Shown piece by piece: positions 55,201 to 64,000 of a stretch of 64,000 nt of DNA. The stretch is from Xiphophorus maculatus. Lineage: Eukaryota > Chordata > Actinopteri > Cyprinodontiformes > Poeciliidae. Position numbers and translations under genes: made by a program. The stretch spans positions 16,740,565 through 16,804,564 of the forward strand of contig NC_036446.1 of the NCBI RefSeq assembly GCF_002775205.1, given 5' to 3'. The first letter of the stretch is position 1. Every line of letters starts with the position of its first letter. The notes under the pieces are model-generated. The model was not told where the DNA came from, did not search any database, and saw nothing but the letters and a program-made list of their open reading frames with translations.

Positions 55201-56515
55201 AATCCTGATTAGCTCATCACTAAGAGATACTGTTATCTCTGGATCAGTGTGAACAATATTAAAATCACAGGGGACCTTCTGGACTTCAATATTTTCTGGC
55301 CACTATAGTCCATTTGTTATGAATTCACTTTGCATGTGAACAAGTCTAACTTCAGAAATATGATGAGAAAGGTCAAGCGCAATGTTAAAGGAGCAGTATT
55401 CCGTAAAATCTGCTTTTTTGAGCCATGCATCATGTTATAACGGTATTCTCTCATCAAAAGCATACTTGAAGTGTTTACCTTCATTATGCACGTCTGAGAA
55501 ATCCTTCAATCTCCCGTGGCAATCTTTGGGGTTTGTAAAACTCCTGGATGGACGTAGCACCACCATGGGACAAAGCTCCTCCCTAGAGCTACAGTTTTTG
55601 AGCCGAGGTTCTGCCACACAAAGACCCCTCCCTGCCACTTCCCCACAGAACTCCTTCAGACTAGCAGCAGCAAAAGCAAAACACTTACTGGAACTGCGAA
55701 TCTGCTGTGCTCATTATATGAGCTATTTGTCAGTCCAATAATCCGACAAATATTCATAATAGAGAAATGTTGATAGGATTACATCTTCAGCACATAATCC
55801 CATCAAGAAGCAGAAACTTCTTAAAGAGACAGAGGCCTAATTTCAAGGCGTTTAACTGTGAAGTCAAATTTCTTGACTTCATGTTTTATTTATACAGCAT
55901 TTTTATAACAACTGAAGGTGATGCAATTTATAGATTGTGCTACAAAATTATACTAGATAGCTGGAAAACACATACTACCCCTTTAAATGAAATTTAGTGG
56001 AAATTGAGGATTAGATATTGAAATTGATTAAAAAAATTTGTGTTTTGAATTGCGTAGCCCTTATAAATATATCAAGTCCTTTTTATTTCTATGAACACTA
56101 AAATTTGTTATCAATAGTTGATTAAACTGAAGAGGTTTAAAAATTTGCAAGTTTGATCATATCGAATCTTTGTACGACTTACAATTACATCATTTAGTAA
56201 TGCAAAGTATTTGGAAGCTATAGTTAATTGATGTATTTGGGCCACATCTGCTAACAACATATTATCCTGTTTAAAAAAAAACACCTGAACTAACCAACTA
56301 AAACTTGGATCCTGATGTTTCCCACAGTTGTTTACCACCATGGAAACAGTGCGACAGGCGGCCATTACACCACTGATGTCTTCCACATTGGTCTTAACGG
56401 CTGGCTGCGCATCGACGACCAGGCGGTGAAGGTCATCAACCAGTACCAGGTGTTGAAACAGACGGCCGAGCGCACCGCCTACCTGCTGTACTACCGCCGC
56501 GTCGACCTGCTGTAG
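37196..56515 (+). CDS. usp10: USP10, ubiquitin carboxyl-terminal hydrolase 10
   Basis: Fourteen exons: 37196-37216, 42595-42663, 42846-42891, 45350-46576, 49898-49989, 50098-50207, 50307-50365, 50458-50561, 50918-51017, 52791-52971, 53635-53800, 54680-54824, 54976-55041, 56328-56515. They sum to 2574 bp, in phase, giving 857 residues (human 798). The N-terminus holds [19 protein letters not shown], the G3BP-binding/PAM2-like region; residues 46-454 are a disordered Ser/Pro-rich stretch with [17 protein letters not shown]. The USP catalytic domain follows, with Cys box [12 protein letters not shown] (Cys about 481) and His box [11 protein letters not shown] (His about 808) then LRIDD. By family knowledge it deubiquitinates p53, AMPK and stalled 40S ribosomal proteins and works with G3BP. 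All catalytic motifs are present and there are no internal stops. Confidence 0.97.
37217..42594 (+). other. usp10: USP10 intron 1
   Basis: 5.4 kb, AT-rich. It holds a hairpin at 41862-41913 and a moderately GC-rich patch at about 40080-40330 (including gtgtggggggcgggttttcc). I recognise no gene, RNA or complete transposon. Confidence 0.7.
41862..41913. repeat. Hairpin, 20-bp arms
   Basis: TGTCATTGATTACTTTCAAT at 41862-41881 pairs with 41894-41913 with one mismatch (G-U in RNA), loop 12 nt. Confidence 0.65.
42595..42663 (+). CDS. usp10: USP10 exon 2: G3BP-binding and PAM2-like motif
   Basis: Encodes [19 protein letters not shown] and then FYVE. Acceptor ctttcacag, donor gtaaga, 23 codons in phase 0. 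Confidence 0.94.
42728..42786. repeat. Two 22-bp tandem units inside a 17-bp-arm palindrome
   Basis: Units 42740-42761 and 42762-42783 are identical. Outer arms TTTAATTCAATTGCAAT (42728-42744) and 42770-42786 are perfect reverse complements. It lies 60 bp before USP10 exon 3. Confidence 0.8.
42846..42891 (+). CDS. usp10: USP10 exon 3
   Basis: Encodes [15 protein letters not shown], matching the ELPPY... segment of human USP10. Acceptor tttttacag, donor gtatgt, 46 bp. Confidence 0.9.
44748..45212. mobile_element. hAT-like non-autonomous element, 465 bp
   Basis: Starts TAGGGCTGGACAAT and ends ATTGTCCAGCCTTA (inverted repeats, one mismatch). The flanks atttgaga (44740-44747) and atttgagt (45213-45220) match at 7 of 8 bases, an 8-bp target duplication. 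It sits 137 bp before USP10 exon 4. Confidence 0.75.
45238..45275. repeat. (TA)n(TTTA)n low-complexity tract
   Basis: TA dinucleotides followed by TTTA units, about 75 bp upstream of the USP10 exon 4 acceptor. Confidence 0.85.
45350..46576 (+). CDS. usp10: USP10 exon 4: long disordered region
   Basis: A 1227-bp exon. It starts [15 protein letters not shown], contains [34 protein letters not shown], long Ser/Thr/Ala runs and [13 protein letters not shown], and ends [11 protein letters not shown]. The acceptor is a tandem cagcag. Confidence 0.95.
46577..49897 (+). other. usp10: USP10 intron 4
   Basis: 3.3 kb. A direct 20-bp tandem duplication (ctattatctcagacactttt) sits at 46978-47017 and an A-run near 47890. 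No coding exon or recognisable element is seen. Confidence 0.6.
49898..49989 (+). CDS. usp10: USP10 exon 5: Cys box
   Basis: Encodes [20 protein letters not shown] and [11 protein letters not shown]. The catalytic Cys codon is at 49975-49977. The donor gtatcc is weak; the next intron is 108 bp. Confidence 0.95.
50098..50207 (+). CDS. usp10: USP10 exon 6
   Basis: Encodes [20 protein letters not shown] and ends [10 protein letters not shown], with the following Phe split across the donor gtaaga. Confidence 0.94.
50307..50365 (+). CDS. usp10: USP10 exon 7
   Basis: Encodes [19 protein letters not shown]; its first base completes the Phe from the previous exon. Donor gtaaga. Confidence 0.93.
50458..50561 (+). 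CDS. usp10: USP10 exon 8
   Basis: Encodes [20 protein letters not shown] and [14 protein letters not shown]. Acceptor atttacag, donor gtgaga. Confidence 0.94.
50918..51017 (+). CDS. usp10: USP10 exon 9: QEDAEEYL box
   Basis: Encodes [20 protein letters not shown] and [21 protein letters not shown] is the USP family QQDAxEF-type box. Donor gtaagc. Confidence 0.95.
51018..52790 (+). other. usp10: USP10 intron 9
   Basis: 1.8 kb of AT-rich sequence with a T-rich run before the acceptor. No gene or repeat is recognised. Confidence 0.6.
52791..52971 (+). CDS. usp10: USP10 exon 10: acidic insert
   Basis: Encodes an acidic stretch ([20 protein letters not shown]) then [20 protein letters not shown] and FGGHI. 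The acceptor follows a run of about 17 T. Confidence 0.94.
53635..53800 (+). CDS. usp10: USP10 exon 11
   Basis: Encodes [20 protein letters not shown] and [20 protein letters not shown]. Acceptor ctttacag, donor gtagat. Confidence 0.94.
54680..54824 (+). CDS. usp10: USP10 exon 12
   Basis: Encodes [20 protein letters not shown], the segment [12 protein letters not shown], and [23 protein letters not shown] is the conserved USP strand. Donor gtatga. Confidence 0.95.
54976..55041 (+). CDS. usp10: USP10 exon 13
   Basis: Encodes [20 protein letters not shown], leading to the AVVYHHGN junction. 66 bp; acceptor tgctttcag, donor gtttgt. Confidence 0.92.
55389..55982. mobile_element. TTAA-flanked non-autonomous element, 594 bp
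   Basis: TTAA at 55385-55388 and 55983-55986 flanks inverted ends AGGAGCAGTAT and (inverted) AGGGGTAGTAT. TTAA duplication suggests piggyBac-type mobilisation, though the ends are not canonical CCC. The longest frame, 119 codons, resembles no transposase. A related fragment lies at about 7655-7720. Confidence 0.65.
56328..56515 (+). CDS. usp10: USP10 exon 14: His box and C-terminus
   Basis: Encodes [40 protein letters not shown] and ends [12 protein letters not shown]. Stop TAG at 56513-56515. Codons are GC3-rich compared with upstream exons. Confidence 0.96.
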
Positions 56516-59215
56516 ACACCCATTCACACCCCTCCACACAGCCATACACAGACACACACACACACACACGCCACAAACATGCTCAAAATGCACTTGCTGA
56601 CAATAAAGTGCTTCTGCATACAACACAAAAACACACCAAACTAATGAACAGGAACACTGCCCGACTTGTTCTCTTGCAAGATTTTCCTCTTCTTCCCTCC
56701 TGTCCCCGCTTTCCAGAGAACCAGCTTTTCCAACGCCTTTTTCCTTGTCACCTTTTTTTTTTTTTTTTTTTTTAATTTTCAGAAGAAGAGAAGCAAGCTG
56801 CATTCACAAAGATTTCCCTGTGACTGCTCTCTCTTTTCTGTTCACCACTGCTGTTTTTTTTGTCATCTTTTGTTTCACTTTTAAAGCAACAAGGAAGGAC
56901 TGTTGAACAGACAGACAGGTGGAGGTTAGGGGTGCAGGTTGGTATCTGAGACTCTCCTTGGACTGAGCCCACAACTTGGCTCTGATGGCGAACAGTGAAC
57001 TCACACAGGAGGAACTATCACTCAATACGCTGCGAGTGGACTGCAGGAGAAATTCTTTTCAAATCTTTTCTTGTTTTTCTTTCTTTTTTTTTTTTTTTTT
57101 TAAGAAAATTACCTAAAATATCAGTGTTTGCCTTTTAGCAAAGAACTGTCGGCCTAATGGTTTTGCAGCAGTTTCAAAGCTTGCTGTTTGCCCTCGTGCT
57201 TTGAAAAGGCCCAGCACCAGCAGTATCACCAGTCTCATTCCCCCAACAACCAGATTGTGTTCTTCTTCAGCCACCACCTCTTCCTCCTCTTCCATGTTCT
57301 CACTTTTATGATGCTTTGAAACCTAGGTACAACTTGAGCCATAAAAAGCAGAAAGAAATTTAAAAGAAAAAAAAAGAGAGGTGGTGCTATGGATGGAAAC
57401 AGCTTCCTTGTTTTTGAACGATCCTTGTTATGGGATTTGGGTTTAGATTTAGAATATTGTTGAAAAGAATTTATTAATGCGCTTTAGAATTTAATAACAA
57501 ATATGCTTCTGTGCACAGAGAATAAACTGATGAATACAATATGACAGGCAAATGCATATTTTACAAATATTTAGACTGAGATGTATTAAAAAGAGCAAAT
57601 TTAAAAAGAAAAAACGGATCTGGTTGACAGAAAACGGTTCAGGTTTTCAAGGACTGTTGCCAGTTTTTAAACGCAGTTCCTGTTCTGGACAAGAAGCAAA
57701 ATGATCAAGACAGATTCCACTGCAAAACCTGCCCTGTTGACTTTTTAAAAAAATTCCTTATGGGTTCTTTTTATTTGCTTGTCAGAGGTATCCACTTGTG
57801 TGCTTGGTTTATACGTGTAGTTTTGAGCCACGCAAAAGCTACTTCCCCCTCAACTGTGCTGTAAGTGGGGGCTCAGTGGCGTTTTTTCCCTCTCCATGTA
57901 CAACTCTTAACATCACATCTCTGAGAGAAAAAGAAATCCGAGCTTTTTCGGGGGTTTGTATTCTCCAGAGAATCAGTGAGTCGCTTTGGGAAATTTAGGA
58001 CTACATCAGTGCTAGGTTTTGACTACAGACCTTGGACATGTGCACAAATGGAGATTATGTTTGTTTGTTTTTTTTTGTTTAAATATTTTTTGGCTCTGAC
58101 TCATTTAACTGTGATTTCTTTTTATTTTTTGATTTTATTTTTGGCTTTACTAAAATGTTTGTTTTTTTTTCTTTCATTTTTGTCATTAATTAGATGTTGT
58201 ACTGCTCTTGCTCCCTTTAGAGAAAAAAATGGCTTGCATTGGAATTGGTGTTTTCAGAGAAATTAAAGTCTAAAGCACAAGAAATAAAAAATAATAGTTC
58301 TTTGCTTGATATTTATTTCCTTTTTTGTCTATTTTTTATTATTTTCACTCCAAACCCATTTCATTCCAGCCACAAGTGTCATCTTCACAGACAAACACAT
58401 CAAATATTGTTTCATGATTCTGGAATCCAAATGTTTCTTCTGTCTCATCTGGACTTAGTTTTGGACATCCATCAGTCTGCTTATGAAAGGTATATGGGTC
58501 AGACTGTTTTGATGTTTTTCAGAACCTTTGTTGCAGGGTAGCATACATTTTCTGTCTTGCGGAGATGTGTGTGTTTGAAAGGAGTTACCATGCCCTTTCA
58601 TTTAAAGATTACACACTTCAGATTGACTAAACTTTAATATTTCCATGAACTGTTTATTGGATTTTATTTCTGCTCTGCTCAATGTTGCGTTGTAGGTTAT
58701 GAAGGCAAATTTTTCCAGGTAAACCAAAGGACAACATTATACTGCCCCTACTGCCTTTCATCAACTTTATTCTCTGACTTCCTTTCTTTTGCCTTGTCTA
58801 CTCGAGGTTCTGTGTAGTCTAATTGCACACAGGAAGTGGCATGCTCTGTAAACGGTCGAGCCATCTTTCACATAGTTCAGTTGTGCTGCTGGCTTTTATT
58901 TGTGCTGAAAATCGACACTGTTTTGTGTATTAACCCCCCTTTTTATTAAAAGAATGTGTCTCCGTGGGGACTTGACTTGGACACCTTGATTTTTTTGTTG
59001 TACACTTGTATCTTGGTGTCTTGTTGGCTGGTTAAGAAATGTGCTGGAGAAAAGCGTCTATTCTTTTTTTCTTTTAAATGTCTGCTCTGAACACTTTAGT
59101 CTGCTGGGAACTGTTGGAATCTTCATCCAGAAACAAACGCTGTTTATTAATTTGAAGCCTTCAGCATTCTATTTTGTTTATTGTTCAATAAAGGATTGTG
59201 CAAAAAGCAGTAAGC
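56516..59215 (+). other. usp10: Probable USP10 3'UTR
   Basis: There is a (CA)n run at about 56550-56570, then T-rich sequence. AATAAA at 56602-56607 could end a short form; further signals lie near 57523 and 58284, and at 59187-59192, suggesting long forms up to about 2.7 kb. Confidence 0.5.
59187..59192 (+). terminator. usp10: Candidate distal USP10 polyadenylation signal
   Basis: AATAAA within ttcaataaaggattgtgc. It is the last good signal before the repeat-rich intergenic zone. Choice between this and 56602 cannot be made from sequence alone. Confidence 0.35.
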
Positions 59216-59952
59216 TAATCAAGTGTAGTCTGAAGAGTACCTGGCTTTCTTACGACAGAAACCCTTCTGCAGCTTCTAGACCTTGGACTGGCACAATAAA
59301 CCAAAATGTTCTAGATTCTTGGTCTACCGCACATCTTTAATTACCTTCCTCCCGTATGTCTGTGTGTAATTGTCCTTTGTTATACCTTCTCCTCCTGAAG
59401 TTGATCTGGCTGCCTCTCGGCCCGCAGTATTTGTTGAGGTTGTGGCTGAGCTCGGCTCGCTTTGCCGTAATGGGAAGCAGACCCATGACTGAAAAATTGC
59501 AAAGTAAGGCATTTCTGTGCTACTATATCCCATAGTGGTATTACATCCTTACTATAGGTATCCCCTCCATTTAGCTCTAGCTTCTGTCTAAAACTATAAC
59601 CAATTATAGCATTTTTAACTTAAGACAAACACTCTTTCTTTTATGAGCCTACAGGCTTGGGAAGAAAATTGCATGTTGGACTCCTACCTACCTATGTTAA
59701 TGTCCAAGCCTTGTTGGATGTAACGACTGTTCTTTCCTTCAGACCCATTTCATACTCGTTTATTTTTTCCCTTATAAATGAAACATCCACTGGGATTTTA
59801 AACAAATGCATCACTTCTGATGGCATAGTTGGATTGTTCCAGTTATTGTAATATATAATATTAATAATAATATTATAATATTAACATACAGATGTAGTCC
59901 AGTACGTTTGATTAGAAACCTTTTTGATAAATCATTATATAGATATCTAAAC

Positions 59953-60166
59953 CAGTGTTTCCCAACCTGGTACTCAAAAGTACACAGTCTTGAACGCATT
60001 AGACGTTTCCCTGCTTTAATATGCCTGATTCAGCTGATTGCAGTTGAGCAAACTGTGTGTAATTGTCTGTTAATCAGCCATCAATTGAAATCAGCAGGGT
60101 TGAAGCAAAGAAACACCTAAAACTAGCAGGGCAGTGTGTGTCCAGGACCAGGGTTAGGGAACACTG
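59953..60166. mobile_element. hAT MITE, 214 bp, complete
   Basis: Ends CAGTGTTTCCCAACCTGGT and, inverted, CAGTGTTCCCTAACCCTGGT. It is flanked by a perfect 8-bp duplication atctaaac at 59945-59952 and 60167-60174. No coding capacity. Confidence 0.9.
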
Positions 60167-60229
60167 ATCTAAACTCAAATGTGGTTGTGTTGAACATTTT
60201 CTAATGAACAGCTCATTAACAGGCCTTTG

Positions 60230-60345
60230 CCAAACTTGATGGCACACTGAAGAGGTAATTCAATCATTTGATTCAGAGGTGTTGGAGCACAGATGTATCT
60301 CAGACCTGCAGGATGGTAAATCTACTGGACTAGATCTCTGGCTTA
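60230..60345. repeat. Fragment of a related MITE
   Basis: Read on the minus strand, gcaggtctgagatacatctg and tgattcaa resemble the interior of common fish hAT MITEs of the type at 59953-60166. The ends are lost. Confidence 0.35.
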
Positions 60346-61957
60346 GGGGTCATCAGCTTATAGAGTTACTAATGAAGTCCAACATGCTTTTTCCACCACT
60401 TGGTGAATTTATTTTTCTTTTTTTGGTTTTGTTTTTATCTGAAAGAGGACTTTGGACCACTGTTTCTCCTCTGCTGCTTAAGATACTGTACTTGTGCCAT
60501 CTCTGGTTCAGAAGTGTCTCAACATGATTAAAGCAGTAGTTATAGTTCATCTGCTAGAACAACTGCAGTCCATGTGTTTAGTGAACCTGGTCAAAACTAT
60601 CGAATGGCTTTGGTTTACAGTCCATAATCATACTGGTATATAAAACTACCAGAAATATCTTCTTTGTAATGAAGATTCATGTCTGGTTATTGGACAGTGG
60701 CTAACAGTTTAGGAAGCAGAAATATGATTTTATTCCATTTTTAGCTGCAATTTCAGTTATTTTTACTGAAGTTGTGTACATGTGCCATGTAAGACTGACC
60801 TATTTTAGTTTTTCAGTCACACTGGTCAAACATTTTCCCATCCTCGAATTTGTTTTATTTAATCTAGACTTCTTATATTGTAAGCTTTTTATATTCACTT
60901 TTTTTTTAATTATACACTATGTTTATCTCTATATCCTGTAGTTAAAATATTTTACATGTAGTTCTCTTTGAGGTTTACTGATCTAAATGTGGTTTTCCAC
61001 TAAAAGTTAAGCGCAAACATTTGCACATTAGGATTTTGCGTTCAGGGCCGTTTTGAAGAGCTGGTCTACGTCTAAAACAAAGGAAGCTGGAATCAAACCC
61101 CAAATGGCCCTTTATCACAAAACCACTCATTTCACTGATCCAATCTCTTTCCAAAGTTTTTAAACATTTGATTGTTACAAGCCTGCATGGCAGTACTGCC
61201 TTTAAATGGTTGTAATGGAAAGCTTTGTGGTGGAGGTTGATCTATAAAACAGCATTCTGGATTCCAGCTTTCTATGAAATGCTAAATAAACAAGACAAAG
61301 CTTCAGTTGCGTAACCCTTCTAGTGTCTTCAGGGCAAAGTTGTGAGTTTCCATTTGGCCTGGATTGAATTATTTATCGGGTCTGATGGAGCTGAGAAATG
61401 AATAACTGCTCTGAGAAAAAAAAGCACCATAAAATAAAGTTTTTAAACAAAATTTTCAACAGCTGTCAAAACCTGCTATAACTCAGGACTCTCATTTGCA
61501 AATTGAGGGTTTTTAGAGATAAACAACTAAATAGGGCTGGTTGTTAAAATATATTAACCAAATATCTAAACTGTTAACATGTTACTGAAGTAATTTTCCT
61601 TGGACTTCTTACTTCCTCTGCATGGTCTGGTTATTTTCAATCGCGTCCTCTGTCAGTTACAGGTATGCACGACGTTTTTCTGTCACCAGGCCCTTTCGCA
61701 AGTGTTAAGCCCATCCAGCTCATATGTGTTTGGTTACTTCAGAGCATATTTTGGTTGGTGTTCAGCCAGGCTGCTTTAAAGACCAAATGTGGTTTGTTCT
61801 AACAAAAACTGGCTTTCAAAAGATGGCTTCACAAAAGAGGACAAAACATTTTCCATATTTTCTCAATTCTGTTTAAGACGGCAAATAAATATTCAAAGGA
61901 AAGCTTATAAAATAGTACACATGGTCTCATTTAAAATGCTTTAGAACATCCATTTTC

Positions 61958-62230
61958 AGGGGTGACGGGGATGCTGGTACTCATTTACAGCAGCCATTGG
62001 GCAAGAGGCTGGGTACTCCTTGTCTGGTCACCAGTCCATCACAAGACAACGCACACAGACAGAGAGTTAAGGACAAATTGGATAGATCTAGCAGCCAAGC
62101 TTTTGGATTGTGCTAAAAATCACACATGCACAGGAAGAACAGGAAAACACCATGAAGTAGGAATACAACCCAGGACCTTCTTGCTGCAAGGCAGCAGTGC
62201 TACCAACTGCACATCTGTGCAGCCTGAGCC
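61958..62230 (+). mobile_element. LINE 3' region fragment
   Basis: ggggtgacggggatgctgg, then ctggtcaccagtccatcaca and aacccaggaccttcttgctg to gtgcagcc follow the order of a widespread teleost retrotransposon 3' region. A 142-codon frame crosses it, but it is repeat-derived and not a gene. Confidence 0.7.
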
Positions 62231-63029
62231 ATGTTTAACTATATTTCCTGAAATTAACCATCTAGTTGTGGTTACTTACCCAACAAATTATGCCACCACT
62301 GCCTGCTACCGTCTCCAAATGACGTTTAAAAGAGCTGATGCGGTGTGTGCGCCACAATTTGGCAGAGTCTGTATTGAAAGAAAAGGTTAGGCTTCAGTTT
62401 GCTGGCAATCACCAGGACTGGGCATGCTACTATAAAAGTCAGATGTTTTAAAAGGAAAGCAAACAGATGGTAGAGGAAAAATGTGAACTGTTCGGGTCAC
62501 ACATCTACTAGCCTTATGCAGGGAGTGATATGAAACTGGGTCATCTCCTCCCTTTTTTATTCTGCCCAACTCTCCTTCTCTGTATCTTTGATCCACGTAA
62601 AGATCTTTTTTATTTTCTTGCTAAGATTGCTTTTCCTTCATGTATCCTTCCAATGAGTTTAACACTGGTGTAATACAGTCAATTAAATCAGCTGCAGATA
62701 GGATTTCCCCCCAATATTACAAACATTTATGAAAGCGCCTGAAAATAATTCAAAAGCAACATAACAATTTACTCCCTGTTTTTAGTTTTTTACGTAAAAA
62801 CCAAACTATAGAAGTTTATTATTCTTTGGCCATTTGATTCTCTTGCGCAGCAAATTATACACAGGAGTGGTAGAAAAAAATATAGCAAAAAAAAGAAAAA
62901 GGTGCGTAAGCAGCAGGCTTAAGGAGAAAATCCATTCATAAGTTCAGGACATGGATTCAAGTAGGTGCTTTACCACACAAAAATGTATCCCTGACATGGG
63001 CTACAGCCACTGCATCTCTTGTGTTTAAT

Positions 63030-63210
63030 GGTAATGGCATCACTGCTTTATTTGACATGAATCCCTCAGAGAATCTATTGCGTATTGTCAAGAGGATGAT
63101 GGGAGACCAGAGCCAACAAAGCAGAAGAACTGAAGCAACCTGGAGTACTTTAACACAACCACATGCTGACTGCCGCCATGCCGTACATACGCTGCACAGT
63201 ATGTGCTCAT
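63030..63210 (+). pseudogene. Tc1-like transposase C-terminal remnant
   Basis: The frame reads DMNPSENLLRIVKRMMGD and then EATWSTL. This resembles the NPIENLW..VKR...ATW end of Tc1 transposases, which holds the last catalytic acidic residue. Only the C-terminal part survives. Confidence 0.6.
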
Positions 63211-63398
63211 ACTTTTCAATAGGTCAATAGTTCTGTATTAAAAATCCTTTTAATTTTCAACTGTAATCAAATTTTCTTATAAACTCAATGTTATGATCAT
63301 CTGTAAGCTAAAGCTGGACAGCAATAGATTGAAATACTGTACGCAAGTCTGACTAGTAAATCCATAGGTTTGACTTAAAATTAAACTGAAATCAATAA

Positions 63399-63400
<2 letters not shown>

Positions 63401-63458
<58 letters not shown>

Positions 63459-63470
63459 GGTGTGTGTGTC
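63401..63470. repeat. (TA)n(TG)n microsatellite
   Basis: TA dinucleotides to about 63448, then interrupted TG units, abutting the foldback element. Confidence 0.95.
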
Positions 63471-63980
63471 TGTGAAATTGAGCGCCTTATATAGCTAGAC
63501 ACAGAGAAAAAAAAAGACTGTCTCCTCTCTGCGCACTCCCCAGCCTCCCCCTTGTTCTTTGGCACACAGATTTGCATTCGCTGGTGTCTGGCGAGAAAAA
63601 GTAAAGAATCAGAAGCTGTGAGTAAGCATGCTATCTAACAAATCAGCAGCGGACAGTTACATTCAACATCACATCTTAAGAGGTCTATTCGCTTGTGTTT
63701 TTAAGCGAGGTTCTTAAGAATGTGTATTTTTTGCAACAACTCGTCATCCAGTTATGGCCAATATAAATGCCCGCTGCTTATTTGTTAGATAGCATGCTTG
63801 CGCACAGCTTCTGATTCTTTTCTTTTTCTCGCCCGTCATCAGCGAATGCGAAACCCGCTGTGTGCCAAGAACAAGGGGGAGGCTGGGGAGTGCGCAGAGG
63901 AGACACGGTCATTTTTTTTTTCTCTCTCTGCTCATCAGGGGTCTCCGTCTCTAGCTATATAAGGCGCTTAGTTTCACAGA
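63469..63980. mobile_element. Foldback-type element with about 200-bp inverted arms
   Basis: Left arm 63469-63652 and right arm 63771-63980 are long, highly similar reverse complements. Shared blocks include GCGCCTTATATAGCTAGA, TGCGCACTCCCCAGCCTCCC, AAGAATCAGAAGCTGTG and AAGCATGCTATCTAACAAAT. The right arm carries an extra block of about 25 bp. The central spacer is about 118 bp. No transposase is encoded. It may continue beyond the window edge. Confidence 0.85.
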
Positions 63981-64000
63981 GGTAACACAGTTTCCTACGA

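Larger units (their letters stand above)
59216..64000. other. Intergenic repeat-rich region downstream of USP10
   Basis: Apart from the separately listed elements I see no gene, RNA or conserved protein. It consists of AT-rich sequence with a hAT MITE, a LINE fragment, a Tc1 remnant, a microsatellite and a foldback element. Confidence 0.55.

Noticed and set aside
55382..55741. 119-codon plus-strand frame in a USP10 intron
   Set aside because: It lies within the TTAA-flanked repeat and resembles no protein.
56111..56803. 230-codon minus-strand frame
   Set aside because: It runs antisense to USP10 exon 14 and low-complexity CA and T tracts, with no domain.
61962..62390. 142-codon plus-strand frame
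   Set aside because: The sequence is a LINE 3' region common in fish, not a gene.

Overview
This is vertebrate, almost certainly teleost fish, nuclear DNA. The evidence is AT-rich sequence with long introns and canonical GT-AG splicing, abundant fish-type hAT, Tc1 and LINE debris, and three recognisable animal genes. There is no sign of an operon, phage, plasmid or CRISPR array. I found no undescribed multi-gene system; the unusual items are splice-site architecture, motif substitutions and mobile-element structures.

Layout. (1) Positions 1-7279 hold no recognised coding exon. They are upstream or intronic sequence of PHLPP2 carrying a complete 822-bp non-autonomous hAT element, Tc1 remnants and hairpins. 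(2) Positions 7280-26276 (+) hold 16 coding exons of PHLPP2, from the PH domain through the leucine-rich repeats and PP2C-type phosphatase domain to the C-terminal PDZ ligand DTAL. The N-terminal exon(s) lie outside the window. The 3'UTR probably runs to about 31150. (3) Positions 32355-33810 (-) hold the complete three-exon coding region of MARVELD3, tail-to-tail with PHLPP2, with a possible 5' non-coding exon near 35.1 kb. (4) Positions 37196-56515 (+) hold the complete 14-exon coding region of USP10 (857 residues), divergent from MARVELD3, with a CpG-rich promoter region and a 3'UTR that may reach about 59.2 kb. (5) Positions 59200-64000 are intergenic and hold a hAT MITE with a perfect 8-bp target duplication, a LINE tail, a Tc1 transposase remnant, and a roughly 510-bp foldback element at the right edge.

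Function. PHLPP2 switches off AKT and PKC by removing hydrophobic-motif phosphate. MARVELD3 is a four-pass tight-junction protein. USP10 is a deubiquitinase linked to G3BP, p53 and ribosome recycling. They are neighbours by synteny and do not form a pathway. Exon joins were checked by reading frame: all three genes join in phase with no frameshift or premature stop, so they look intact and functional.
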